A stretch of DNA of 6,794 bases, taken from Alphaproteobacteria bacterium (GTDB lineage Bacteria; Pseudomonadota; Alphaproteobacteria; Rickettsiales; UBA1997). Position numbers and translations under genes: made by a program. Under the pieces are notes generated by a model that was not told where the DNA came from, did no database searches, and was given only the letters and a program-made list of their open reading frames with translations. Shown in pieces: positions 1 to 6,600 of the stretch (positions within the stretch are counted from its first letter, which is position 1; each line of letters begins with the position of its first letter). The stretch covers positions 1 through 6,794 of the forward strand of contig VGDJ01000064.1 of NCBI GenBank assembly GCA_016869775.1. Reading direction: 5' to 3'.

Positions 1-72
1 AGGCTGGTCCTAGAATGAGAACTCCAATTCCAACAGGTCCCAATAGGTAGTAGTTACCAAAGATAATAAATT

Positions 73-1347
73 CTAATCTTTTAAAATTTGCTTTATAGCG
101 CTGAAAATTTTGTCGAGTTGAGTTTTGGATATCAAAAGAGGTGGCATTAGATAAATTACATTAGCAAAGGGGCGTAAAAAAACTCCTTTGCTAATAAATT
201 TTTGACGCAATAACTTTATTTTTTCCCAGTCAGCATTTATTTCAATAACCCCAACTGCTCCAAGATAGCGAGTTTCATTAACAATTTTAAATTTTTTAAA
301 CTGAGATAAGTTTTTGGCAAAATATTCTTGAATTTTCAAAACTTTATTTTGATAATCTTGTTCTTCAAATAAGTCTAAAGATGCGTTGGCGCAAGAACAG
401 GCAAGAGGATTGCCCATAAAAGTTGGGCCATGCATTAAAGCTTTATCAAGTGAATCGTCGAGAAATTTATCGAATATACGTTGTGAAGTTAAAGTTGCTG
501 ATAATCCAATCACACCTCCAGTTAAGGCTTTTCCAACCGTTAATATATCAGGTTTAAAATTGGTGTGCATATATGCAAATTTTTTACCGGTTCGATAAAA
601 CCCTGTAGCACATTCATCAGCAATTATAAGTATGTGATATTTTTGACAAATTTCGAAAATTTTGTTTAAAGACTCTACCGAATGAAATTTCATTCCCCCT
701 GCGCACTGAATTAAAGGTTCAATAAAAATTCCAGCAATGTTTTTTTTGTTGTCAAAAAGAAATTTTTCAAAGTTAATAAAATCTTCATTATTTTTAGGAA
801 TATCGAGGCAAAAATTTGATAACAATAATTTAGAAAATTTTTTATGCATTCCGCTTTCTAGATCGGCAAGAGACATTGCTCCAGTAGTATCTCCATGATA
901 TGAATTTTTAAAAGAAATAAATTTATTTTTAGCTTTTTCGCCACAATTTATGTGATATTGCCATGCAATTTTCATAGCAACTTCGATCGCAGTTGATCCA
1001 GAATCTGAGAAAAAAACTTTATCCATTTCACAAAATTTGGCTAGTCGATAACTCAACTCATAGGTTGTTTGGTTAGATAATCCCGCCAACATAATGTGGG
1101 GCATTTTTCGAGCTTGCTTGATTAGATTTTGAATAATGTGTGGGTGATTATAACCATGACAAACCGCCCACCATGAAGCGATTCCATCGATTAGTTTTGT
1201 ACCGTTTTTTAAATAAATTGTGCAATTTTTTGTTTTAGAAACTTCGAGTTGCTCAAGATGATTATGCATTTGAGTGTATGGGAGCCATATATGCTTAGAA
1301 CCTAACTTTATAAAATCCAAACTTTTAGTTTTATTTTTGAGGGGCAT
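73..1347 (-). CDS. bioA: Adenosylmethionine-8-amino-7-oxononanoate aminotransferase (DAPA synthase)
   Basis: A cytoplasmic PLP-dependent class III aminotransferase. BioA transfers the amino group of S-adenosylmethionine to 7-keto-8-aminopelargonic acid, giving 7,8-diaminopelargonic acid, the penultimate stage before BioD and BioB complete biotin. The 424-residue protein is the usual length and shows BioA-specific blocks from end to end: WLPYTQM (21-27), DGIASWWAVCHGYNHP (54-69), the phosphate-binding SDSGS (114-118), YHGDT (150-154), the PLP-ring aspartate in ADE (D244), the Schiff-base lysine in VGKALTGG (K273), HGPTFMGNPLAC (306-317) and RPFANVIYLMPP (392-403). The SWW and YLMPP blocks separate BioA from ornithine or GABA aminotransferases. 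It is the last recognised gene of the minus-strand unit, 13 bases after bamD. No other biotin gene is visible. The ATG at 1347 has an A-rich leader and no Shine-Dalgarno sequence, but the WLPYT block lies at its normal distance from it. Confidence 0.96.
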   Translation of the reverse strand: MPLKNKTKSLDFIKLGSKHIWLPYTQMHNHLEQLEVSKTKNCTIYLKNGTKLIDGIASWWAVCHGYNHPHIIQNLIKQARKMPHIMLAGLSNQTTYELSYRLAKFCEMDKVFFSDSGSTAIEVAMKIAWQYHINCGEKAKNKFISFKNSYHGDTTGAMSLADLESGMHKKFSKLLLSNFCLDIPKNNEDFINFEKFLFDNKKNIAGIFIEPLIQCAGGMKFHSVESLNKIFEICQKYHILIIADECATGFYRTGKKFAYMHTNFKPDILTVGKALTGGVIGLSATLTSQRIFDKFLDDSLDKALMHGPTFMGNPLACSCANASLDLFEEQDYQNKVLKIQEYFAKNLSQFKKFKIVNETRYLGAVGVIEINADWEKIKLLRQKFISKGVFLRPFANVIYLMPPLLISKTQLDKIFSAIKQILKD

Positions 1348-1360
1348 TTTTGTTTATAAA

Positions 1361-2095
1361 TTAGATTTTTATAAATTTTAAACTTTCTTTGCTCCAATAA
1401 TTTTTGGGAAATTTTTCTTGAAGATATTCGCTAATAATTTTTGATTGATCTTTCATTCCAATTCTAAAATATATTTCGGCGAGTCTGTAATAAGCTTCTG
1501 GTGTTTGATTTGTATGATGATAACGGGTAATTGCTTCGTTTAAATGTTTAATGGCTCCAATATAATTTTGTGAAGAAATTTGGTGACGAGCAGTTGATAA
1601 TTTTGCGCCAGCAAGATGCTCTTCGATAAAGTTAATTTTATCTTTAGCATCAAGAGTGAATTGACTGTCTCTATATCGGGCAACCAATTCGCGAAAAGCA
1701 AGCGAAGCCTCCTTTGTATAATCTTGCGCTCTTTCAATTGATGAAATTTTATTGAAAAAGCTTAGGCCTTTCATGTAAAGCATATAAGGAGTATATTCGC
1801 TATTTGAATGAAGTTTAATAAAATCATCAGCTAATTGAATGACTTTTTCATATTCTCGTAGACGATAATTGGCGTAGGCTGACATAGTTTGGCCTTTAAT
1901 AGCCCATTTTGTATATGGGAATTCATCATCAATTTTTTCAAAAGCTTCAGCCGAGAGCGTATAATCTTTATCTTGAAGCAATTCAAAGGCTTCGAGATAA
2001 AGTGATTCAGCAGTTGCAATTTTTTCGTTAGATTTACATCCTGATAAATTTATGAAAAAAAATACTAAAAATATTTTGATGAAAAATTTTTTCAT
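1361..2095 (-). CDS. bamD: Outer-membrane assembly lipoprotein BamD
   Basis: The essential lipoprotein partner of BamA in the BAM complex, which inserts beta-barrel proteins into the outer membrane from the periplasmic side. The 244-residue protein begins with a lysine start, a Phe-rich hydrophobic stretch and a lipobox LSGC (17-20), so C20 should be lipidated; the +2 residue is Lys, compatible with outer-membrane sorting. The rest is a run of TPR-like helices: A-x-LY-x-EAFELL (29-40), DYTLSAEAFEKIDDEFP (44-60), YANYRLREYEKVI (74-86), the conserved AFRELVARYRDS (133-144), then LAGAKLSTA (161-169), where BamD family members have LA..E. Length matches the family (E. coli 245). Its ATG overlaps the hisD stop by four bases (ATGA), suggesting translational coupling. 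In many proteobacteria bamD lies elsewhere (for example near ftsZ/lpxC/recN in alphas, from memory), so the hisD/bioA company is unusual. Assignment rests on the lipobox plus the BamD-type repeat pattern. Confidence 0.93.
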   Translation of the reverse strand: MKKFFIKIFLVFFFINLSGCKSNEKIATAESLYLEAFELLQDKDYTLSAEAFEKIDDEFPYTKWAIKGQTMSAYANYRLREYEKVIQLADDFIKLHSNSEYTPYMLYMKGLSFFNKISSIERAQDYTKEASLAFRELVARYRDSQFTLDAKDKINFIEEHLAGAKLSTARHQISSQNYIGAIKHLNEAITRYHHTNQTPEAYYRLAEIYFRIGMKDQSKIISEYLQEKFPKNYWSKESLKFIKI

Positions 2096-3396
2096 TTACG
2101 AATATCAATACTAAGTTGGTGAGCTGTTAATCCTTCGCATTTAGCCAAAATTGAAGTTGATTTGCGAAGTTTTTCAAAAGATTCTTTGGTGCAAGAAATT
2201 AGGGAAACCCGTTTTAAAAAATCGTAAACCGATAATCCACTTGCAAAGCGTGATGTGCCAGAGGTCGGAAGGGTATGGCTTGGGCCAGCAATATAGTCGC
2301 CAATGGCTTCGGGGCTGTAATTGCCAATAAAAATTGCTCCAGCATTGGAAATTTTTGGTAATAATTTTTGAGGATTTTTAAGGCAAATTTCAAGATGTTC
2401 GGGAGCAATTTTGTTACTTATAAAATGGGCATCTTGAATGTTTTTAATAACAAAAATTGCCGAATTTTTAAGAGATTTTTCGATTATTTTGTGTCTTGAA
2501 AGTTTTATATGATAAAGGTTAACAAAGTTGATAATTTTATCTGCTAATTTTTCGTTATTACAAATTATAAAGGCTTTTGAATCTCTTCCATGTTCAAGTT
2601 GCGATAGCGCATCAATTGCGATCCACTCGGGGTTGGCTGATTCATCTGCAATAATTGTGATGTCGGTCGGGCCAGCAATCATATCGATACCGACTTCACC
2701 ATATAAAATTTTTTTTGCACAAGCTACAAAAGCATTTCCTGGGCCAACAATTTTATCGACAGATTTGATTGATTTTGTTCCGAAGGCCATGGCCCCAATG
2801 GCCTGAGCTCCACCAATTTTATAAATATTTTTTATACCACATAATTTGGCACAAAATAATACTGCAGGATTTAATTCACCAGAATTTGATGGAGCGAAAA
2901 TAGTTATGTCTTTTACCCCAGCAACTAATGCCGGTATAGCAGACATTAAGACCGAGCTTGGATATGAAGCAGTTCCGCCGGGAATATAAACTCCAATTTT
3001 AGAAATCGGTTTCCAGATGTTTCCAAGTTCGATCTGTAAAGAATCGTGATATATCAAATCTTGCGGGAGTTGCTTTTGATGATATGAATAAATTCTTTCA
3101 AAAGCACTTTTAAAAGCATTTTTAATTTCAGATTTAAGAATTTTTTCGGAGTCCAAAATTTCTTGGATTGAAACTTTTAGATCGTTGATTTTTTTGGCGT
3201 TAGTTTTATCAAATTTATTGGTTAGCTCTATGAGAGCAGAATCTTGATGAGTCTTGACATTATTTAGTATTTTTTGAGTTATATCAAAAACTTTTTCATC
3301 TTGTTGTTGTGAATTTTGAATAAAATTTATCCATTTTAGGTCTTGGTTTGAAAAAATATTTTTTGTGAGTTTTTCGTTAATAATAAATTTTTTCAT
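2092..3396 (-). CDS. hisD: Histidinol dehydrogenase
   Basis: Catalyses the last two steps of histidine synthesis, oxidising L-histidinol through histidinal to L-histidine with two NAD+, in the cytoplasm, as a zinc-dependent homodimer. The 434 residues equal the E. coli length. The zinc ligands known from E. coli (Q259, H262, D360, H419) are all present here, as Q266 and H269 in SQLEHGRDS, D367 in EAIGDYIAGPSH and H426 in EGLTAHQ. The catalytic Glu-His pair lies in APEHLE (E333, H334). Further family blocks are GVYIPGGTASYPSSVLM (135-151), KIGGAQAIGAMAFGT (193-207), VDKIVGPGN (213-221) and DMIAGPTD (238-245). Nothing suggests inactivation. The ATG overlaps the upstream DUF192 stop by four bases (ATGA) and its own TGA overlaps the bamD start in the same way. 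No other his gene is in the window, so the pathway must be scattered or incomplete. Confidence 0.98.
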   Translation of the reverse strand: MKKFIINEKLTKNIFSNQDLKWINFIQNSQQQDEKVFDITQKILNNVKTHQDSALIELTNKFDKTNAKKINDLKVSIQEILDSEKILKSEIKNAFKSAFERIYSYHQKQLPQDLIYHDSLQIELGNIWKPISKIGVYIPGGTASYPSSVLMSAIPALVAGVKDITIFAPSNSGELNPAVLFCAKLCGIKNIYKIGGAQAIGAMAFGTKSIKSVDKIVGPGNAFVACAKKILYGEVGIDMIAGPTDITIIADESANPEWIAIDALSQLEHGRDSKAFIICNNEKLADKIINFVNLYHIKLSRHKIIEKSLKNSAIFVIKNIQDAHFISNKIAPEHLEICLKNPQKLLPKISNAGAIFIGNYSPEAIGDYIAGPSHTLPTSGTSRFASGLSVYDFLKRVSLISCTKESFEKLRKSTSILAKCEGLTAHQLSIDIRK

Positions 3397-3914
3397 AATT
3401 TATTTATGATCAGTTTGTTGCCAATTTTAATGTTATATTTTTTGGCAATTCCAGCGTTAACCTCAAGGACTGCCTGAGAATTATAAGGTGATGAAATTAT
3501 CGCGAGTGATTGGGGAGTGGTGTTTTCGACAATATGGTTTACGATAAAATTTTCATCGAGAAAAATCATGTCGAGCGGAATTAAAGTGTTTTTCATCCAC
3601 ATAGCTATATTTTGAGGTTGTTCTTTAATAAAAATCATGCCCAAATTTTCCGGTAAAAAATCTAAATTCATTAAACCATATTGCTGTTTTTTTGGTGTAT
3701 CAGCAATTGCAATCGTAAATTCGGCAATATTGTGATTTAAGTTGTTGGTAAATGCAATTTTTTGATTGTAGTTTTTGAAGTTAGAATTAAATTTTGAATA
3801 TTCAAAATCGGCTAAGGGTTGATTTTTCTTGGCTAAAGACGATATATTGGTAAACAAAAAAACTCCGACTATAAACAACAAAAAAATGCTTTTATTTTTT
3901 GACAGGTTATACAT
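3393..3914 (-). CDS. Secreted DUF192-family protein
   Basis: A 173-residue exported protein of the DUF192 family (Pfam PF02643), whose biochemical function is not established to my knowledge. An N-terminal signal (Lys at 6 and 8, hydrophobic stretch about 10-24, then SSLAKK) implies periplasmic export. The DUF192 core covers about residues 63-173: QQYGLM (77-82), LGMIFI (91-96), the hallmark MWMKNT-x-IPLDMIFLD (105-120), then VLEVNAG (149-155) and a C-terminal IKIGNKL (162-168). It is the first gene of the minus-strand unit and is coupled to hisD by an ATGA overlap. The ATG at 3914 is the only ATG that keeps the signal peptide (next Met is 82). TTG codons at residues 12-13 would remove the charged n-region and are less likely. 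No Shine-Dalgarno sequence precedes it. Its first codons overlap the start of divergent lptA. Confidence 0.9.
   Translation of the reverse strand: MYNLSKNKSIFLLFIVGVFLFTNISSLAKKNQPLADFEYSKFNSNFKNYNQKIAFTNNLNHNIAEFTIAIADTPKKQQYGLMNLDFLPENLGMIFIKEQPQNIAMWMKNTLIPLDMIFLDENFIVNHIVENTTPQSLAIISSPYNSQAVLEVNAGIAKKYNIKIGNKLIINKL
3819..3848 (+). promoter_or_regulatory. Candidate sigma-70 type promoter for lptA-lptB-nhaA
   Basis: A -35-like TTGATT at 3819-3824 (4 of 6 to TTGACA) is followed after 18 bases by a -10-like TATATT at 3843-3848 (5 of 6 to TATAAT). Transcription would start near 3855, about 30 bases before the ATG at 3886. It lies inside the coding sequence of the divergent DUF192 gene. If real, it rules out the upstream in-frame ATG at 3829 as the lptA start. 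In such AT-rich DNA chance matches are frequent, so this is only a candidate. Confidence 0.3.
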
Positions 3915-4575
3915 TTTTATTTTAAAAATTTGTTTGACAATTTTGCTGTTTTTGAGTTTTAAAATATCAATTGTTAATGCTCAAAATTTCTCACTAAAAA
4001 ATCTAGAAAAAGATATTCAAGAAAAAATGGTTCCAAAAACAGCCTCAAGCCAAGCCAATTCTAATCGCAAAACAACTACAACAACAATAAGGTCTGATAT
4101 AATTGATATCAAGCAAAAATCTAAAAAAATTGATTTTATCAAAAATGTAATAGTAGAAAAGCAAGATAGTTCGTTGCTGGCTAATAAAATGACCGTTTAT
4201 TATCGTGATAAAAATGATCAAAATTTTGAATCTTCTAATTCATCAAATATAAAAGAAATTAAAGCATTCGGTGAAGTTAAGATGTTTAATGACGAATATA
4301 CTGCCAGTTCAGATTTTGCAATATTTGAACCCAGTAAAAATATAATTGTTCTTGAAAAAAATGTAATCGTAAATAACGGTACATCGATATTAAATGGCGA
4401 AAGTTTTGTATATAATTTAGAAACCAAAAAAGGACAAATTTTTGGTGAAAAAAAATCAAAAAAAATTATTGATAAAAGTATTAATAACAACTCCAATTCT
4501 GATAGAAGGGTCACGGTTATTATTGGCGATGATATAAATGATCAGCCTAAAATTCGAAAAAAAACTAATTATTAA
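3886..4575 (+). CDS. lptA: Lipopolysaccharide transport periplasmic protein LptA (OstA-like)
   Basis: LptA forms the periplasmic beta-jellyroll bridge along which LPS moves from LptBFGC in the inner membrane to LptDE in the outer membrane. From the ATG at 3886 the protein has 229 residues: a signal peptide (R7, hydrophobic core about 8-30, probable cleavage after VNA, 30-32), a polar Lys/Thr-rich linker (33-67) with five consecutive threonines, and an OstA-like domain (about 68-190) showing FIKNVIVEKQDSSLLANKM (84-102), TVYYRD, EIKAFGEVKMF (124-134), YTASSDFAIF (138-147), VLEKNVIVNNG (155-165) and GESFVYNLETKKGQIFG (171-187). A charged, Asn-rich tail follows. E. coli LptA has 185 residues, so linker and tail are extra. 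An in-frame ATG at 3829 would add 19 charged residues ahead of the signal peptide and overlap the DUF192 gene by 86 bases; 3886 is preferred. lptB follows after 33 bases, which supports LptA over other OstA-domain proteins. LptC is not adjacent. Confidence 0.85.
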   Translation: MLLFFDRLYIFILKICLTILLFLSFKISIVNAQNFSLKNLEKDIQEKMVPKTASSQANSNRKTTTTTIRSDIIDIKQKSKKIDFIKNVIVEKQDSSLLANKMTVYYRDKNDQNFESSNSSNIKEIKAFGEVKMFNDEYTASSDFAIFEPSKNIIVLEKNVIVNNGTSILNGESFVYNLETKKGQIFGEKKSKKIIDKSINNNSNSDRRVTVIIGDDINDQPKIRKKTNY

Positions 4576-4608
4576 TAAACTTACGAAAAAATTTTTTTAG
4601 AAAAATCT

Positions 4609-5334
4609 ATGACTAAAATTTTATCGGCTAAAAATATTTCTAAATCATATGGAAAAAAAACCGTTATTCGTGATATTACACTAGAAATAAAGCAGGGTGA
4701 AGTGGTTGGCCTTCTTGGTCCAAATGGCGCTGGAAAAACCACTAGTTTTTATATGATTGTTGGTTTAGTTAAGGTTGATAGTGGTAATATTTTTATTGAT
4801 AATGTTGACATAACTAATTTTGCTATTCATCAACGTGCAAAACTTGGAATCGGATATTTGCCACAAGAAGCGTCGATTTTTCGCGGTATGACAGTTGAGC
4901 AAAACATTATGTCGGCGCTAGAGATTAATGAGTCTAATAGTGATATTCGTCGCGATAAATTAGAAAAGCTGTTAAGTGAATTTTCGATTGCTCATATTCG
5001 CAAATCACATGCCTTATCATTGTCGGGTGGTGAAAGAAGGCGCACCGAAATTGCTCGTGCTTTGGCTTCTAATCCAGCATTTGTTTTACTCGATGAGCCT
5101 TTTGCTGGCGTTGATCCAATTGCGGTCAACGATATTCGCGAAATGGTTTCACATCTCACAAACAAAGGCATTGGAGTACTTATTACTGATCATAATGTGC
5201 GCGAGACACTTTCTATAGTTAATCGCGCTTATATTGTCTATGATGGCAGTATTTTATTTGCCGGAAATCGAGATGAAATTATTAACAATGATGCTGTAAA
5301 AAAAGTTTATCTTGGTGAAAATTTTTCGTTTTAA
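4609..5334 (+). CDS. lptB: LPS export ABC transporter ATP-binding protein LptB
   Basis: The cytoplasmic ATPase that, as a dimer with the membrane proteins LptF and LptG, extracts LPS from the inner membrane and pushes it through LptC/LptA. The 241 residues match E. coli LptB in length and nearly residue for residue in motif position: Walker A GPNGAGKTT (37-45), Q-loop in GYLPQEASIF (Q86), ABC signature LSGGE (138-142), Walker B LLDEP with catalytic E163, D-loop GVD (167-169) and switch histidine H195 in ITDHNVRET. The YLPQEASIF-R block, SGGERRR and the C-terminal KKVYLGE-x-F (231-239) are typical of LptB rather than of amino-acid transporter ATPases. Start ATG 4609 puts the first strand at the normal place. 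The 33-base gap after lptA is almost pure A/T, includes AAAAAATTTTTT, and has no Shine-Dalgarno sequence. Confidence 0.97.
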   Translation: MTKILSAKNISKSYGKKTVIRDITLEIKQGEVVGLLGPNGAGKTTSFYMIVGLVKVDSGNIFIDNVDITNFAIHQRAKLGIGYLPQEASIFRGMTVEQNIMSALEINESNSDIRRDKLEKLLSEFSIAHIRKSHALSLSGGERRRTEIARALASNPAFVLLDEPFAGVDPIAVNDIREMVSHLTNKGIGVLITDHNVRETLSIVNRAYIVYDGSILFAGNRDEIINNDAVKKVYLGENFSF

Positions 5335-5346
5335 AAATTACTTAAT

Positions 5347-6600
5347 ATGAAAAAAATCAAAAAAATTTTTAAAAAAAATTCCCCAGAAAAACAATCCCCA
5401 GAAAAACAATCCCCAGAAAAAAATTCTGCCAAAAAAAACCCCTTAAAAACCTTTTTTCAATCGCAAGTTGCGGTGGGAGTTATTTTAATAATAGCTTCAG
5501 CTTTAGCTCTTGTAATTTCTAACTCTGAAAATCATCAACTGTATTTTGATTTTTTTAGTCAAAATCTTGATTTAAATATCAAATTTTTAGCAATTTATAA
5601 ACCCCTTACTTTACGCGACTGGGTTAATGATGCTTTGATGGCGGTTTTCTTCTTTTTGGTTGGCCTTGAATTGAAATCTGAAATTTTAATTGGCGAACTT
5701 TCGTCGCGTAAAAAAATGACATTACCTCTTATTTGTGCATGCGGAGGAGTAATTTTCCCAATTTTTTTATTTTTAGTTTTCAACAGCAACGCTTCGCAAA
5801 ATGCCAAAGGTTTTGCAATACCATGTGCTACCGATATAGCATTTGCTTATGGGTTTATAGCGCTTTTTGGCAAAACTTTTTCCGATTCTTTAAAGGTGTT
5901 TTTAGTGGCTTTGGCGGTAATTGATGATTTAATAGCCATCTTAATAATTGCGTTTTTTTATACCGCTGAAATAAAATTATTTTATATTGGCTATGCAACT
6001 CTGGCTTGCGTTGGGCTTTATATTTTAAATCACAAAAAATCCGCTAATTTATTTTTATACGGATTATTTGGCGTATTATTGTGGTTGATGATCTTAAAAT
6101 CTGGAGTGCATGCAACTATTGCTGGAGTTGTGATGGCGTTGTTTATTCCGCTAAAAATTAAAAAAAATAATTTTTTAGAAAATATTGCTCATAAAATTTC
6201 TCCGAGTGTTAATTTTTTAATTCTCCCGATTTTTGCATTTACTAATAGTGGAGTAAAAATTGATAATTTTTCCTTAAATTATTTTAATACTCCAATGGTC
6301 TTAGGTGTTGGCCTAGGATTGTTTTTTGGCAAGCAAATTGGAGTTATGTTGACGGCATTTTTAGCTCATAAATTAGGTTTTGCAAAATTGCCAAGAGGGA
6401 CTGATTGGCTTGAGTTTTATGGCGTAAGTCTTTTTACCGGAATTGGCTTTACAATGAGTTTGTTTATTGCTTCATTGGCCTTTGGAAAAAATCAATTAAT
6501 TTTTGATGAAGCAAAAATTGGCGTGCTTTTTGGCTCTATTTTATCAGTTTTTGGGGGATCTTTGGTGGCATTAATTTTGTTGAAAAGAGGTCGTAAATAG
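5347..6600 (+). CDS. nhaA: Na+/H+ antiporter NhaA
   Basis: An inner-membrane antiporter that expels Na+ (or Li+) in exchange for two H+, serving sodium and alkaline-pH tolerance. The NhaA fold is evident: FFFLVGLELKSE (101-112, pH-sensor glutamates), AIPCATDIAFAYGF (157-170, with T162-D163 of the unwound helix IV), the ion-binding double aspartate VIDD (D193, D194), SGVHATIAG (252-260), ILPIFAFTNSGV (292-303), the helix X lysine in FFGKQIG (K329, counterpart of E. coli K300), and FTGIGFTMSLFIASLAFG (363-380). About 12 membrane segments are expected. The 417 residues exceed the E. coli protein (388); the excess is mostly a basic N-terminal tail of about 34 residues with three SPEK repeats. The ATG at 5347 lies 12 bases after the lptB stop, so nhaA is probably cotranscribed. 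No later Met comes before residue 98, so the repeat-bearing start is the only plausible ATG. Confidence 0.97.
   Translation: MKKIKKIFKKNSPEKQSPEKQSPEKNSAKKNPLKTFFQSQVAVGVILIIASALALVISNSENHQLYFDFFSQNLDLNIKFLAIYKPLTLRDWVNDALMAVFFFLVGLELKSEILIGELSSRKKMTLPLICACGGVIFPIFLFLVFNSNASQNAKGFAIPCATDIAFAYGFIALFGKTFSDSLKVFLVALAVIDDLIAILIIAFFYTAEIKLFYIGYATLACVGLYILNHKKSANLFLYGLFGVLLWLMILKSGVHATIAGVVMALFIPLKIKKNNFLENIAHKISPSVNFLILPIFAFTNSGVKIDNFSLNYFNTPMVLGVGLGLFFGKQIGVMLTAFLAHKLGFAKLPRGTDWLEFYGVSLFTGIGFTMSLFIASLAFGKNQLIFDEAKIGVLFGSILSVFGGSLVALILLKRGRK
5380..5424 (+). repeat. Three-copy in-frame 15-base tandem repeat in nhaA
   Basis: Three adjoining 15-base units (5380-5394, 5395-5409, 5410-5424) have consensus TCCCCAGAAAAACAA. 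The first two are identical and the third differs at two of the last three bases. Each encodes Ser-Pro-Glu-Lys-Gln (Asn last in the third). Because the unit is a multiple of three, gain or loss of copies would change the length of the cytoplasmic N-terminal tail of NhaA without breaking the frame. A run of eight A lies just upstream (5371-5378). Confidence 0.9.

Noticed and set aside
386..598. A 70-codon plus-strand open frame opposite bioA
   Set aside because: It lies antisense to the conserved PLP-lysine and HGPTFMGNP regions of bioA and shows no family features.
2528..2806. A 92-codon plus-strand open frame within hisD
   Set aside because: It is the antisense shadow of a strongly conserved part of hisD (the GPTD and QLEHG region); its translation resembles no family I know and it has no leader or neighbour of its own.
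3829..3885. The upstream ATG at 3829 as the lptA start
   Set aside because: It would put 19 charged residues ahead of the signal peptide, extend the overlap with the DUF192 gene to 86 bases, and precede the -10 of the candidate promoter.
3934..3966. A perfect TTGACA (-35 consensus) at 3934-3939
   Set aside because: It encodes Leu-Thr within the LptA signal peptide; the best -10-like sequence (TAAAAT) is 20 bases away, and a start there would fall inside the gene and remove the signal peptide.
3950..3984. A minus-strand promoter for the DUF192 unit (TTGAGC, 17 bases, TAAAAC)
   Set aside because: The -10 lacks the near-invariant final T and the -35 matches only 4 of 6; in DNA this AT-rich such matches are not informative.
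4218..4514. A 98-codon minus-strand open frame within lptA
   Set aside because: The plus-strand frame shows the conserved OstA-domain pattern; the antisense frame is a Leu/Ile/Phe-rich shadow expected opposite Lys/Asn-rich AT-biased coding sequence.
4585..4598. The AAAAAATTTTTT palindrome between lptA and lptB as a terminator
   Set aside because: An A/T-only stem with no loop is too weak to end transcription; such A-run/T-run junctions are common throughout this window.
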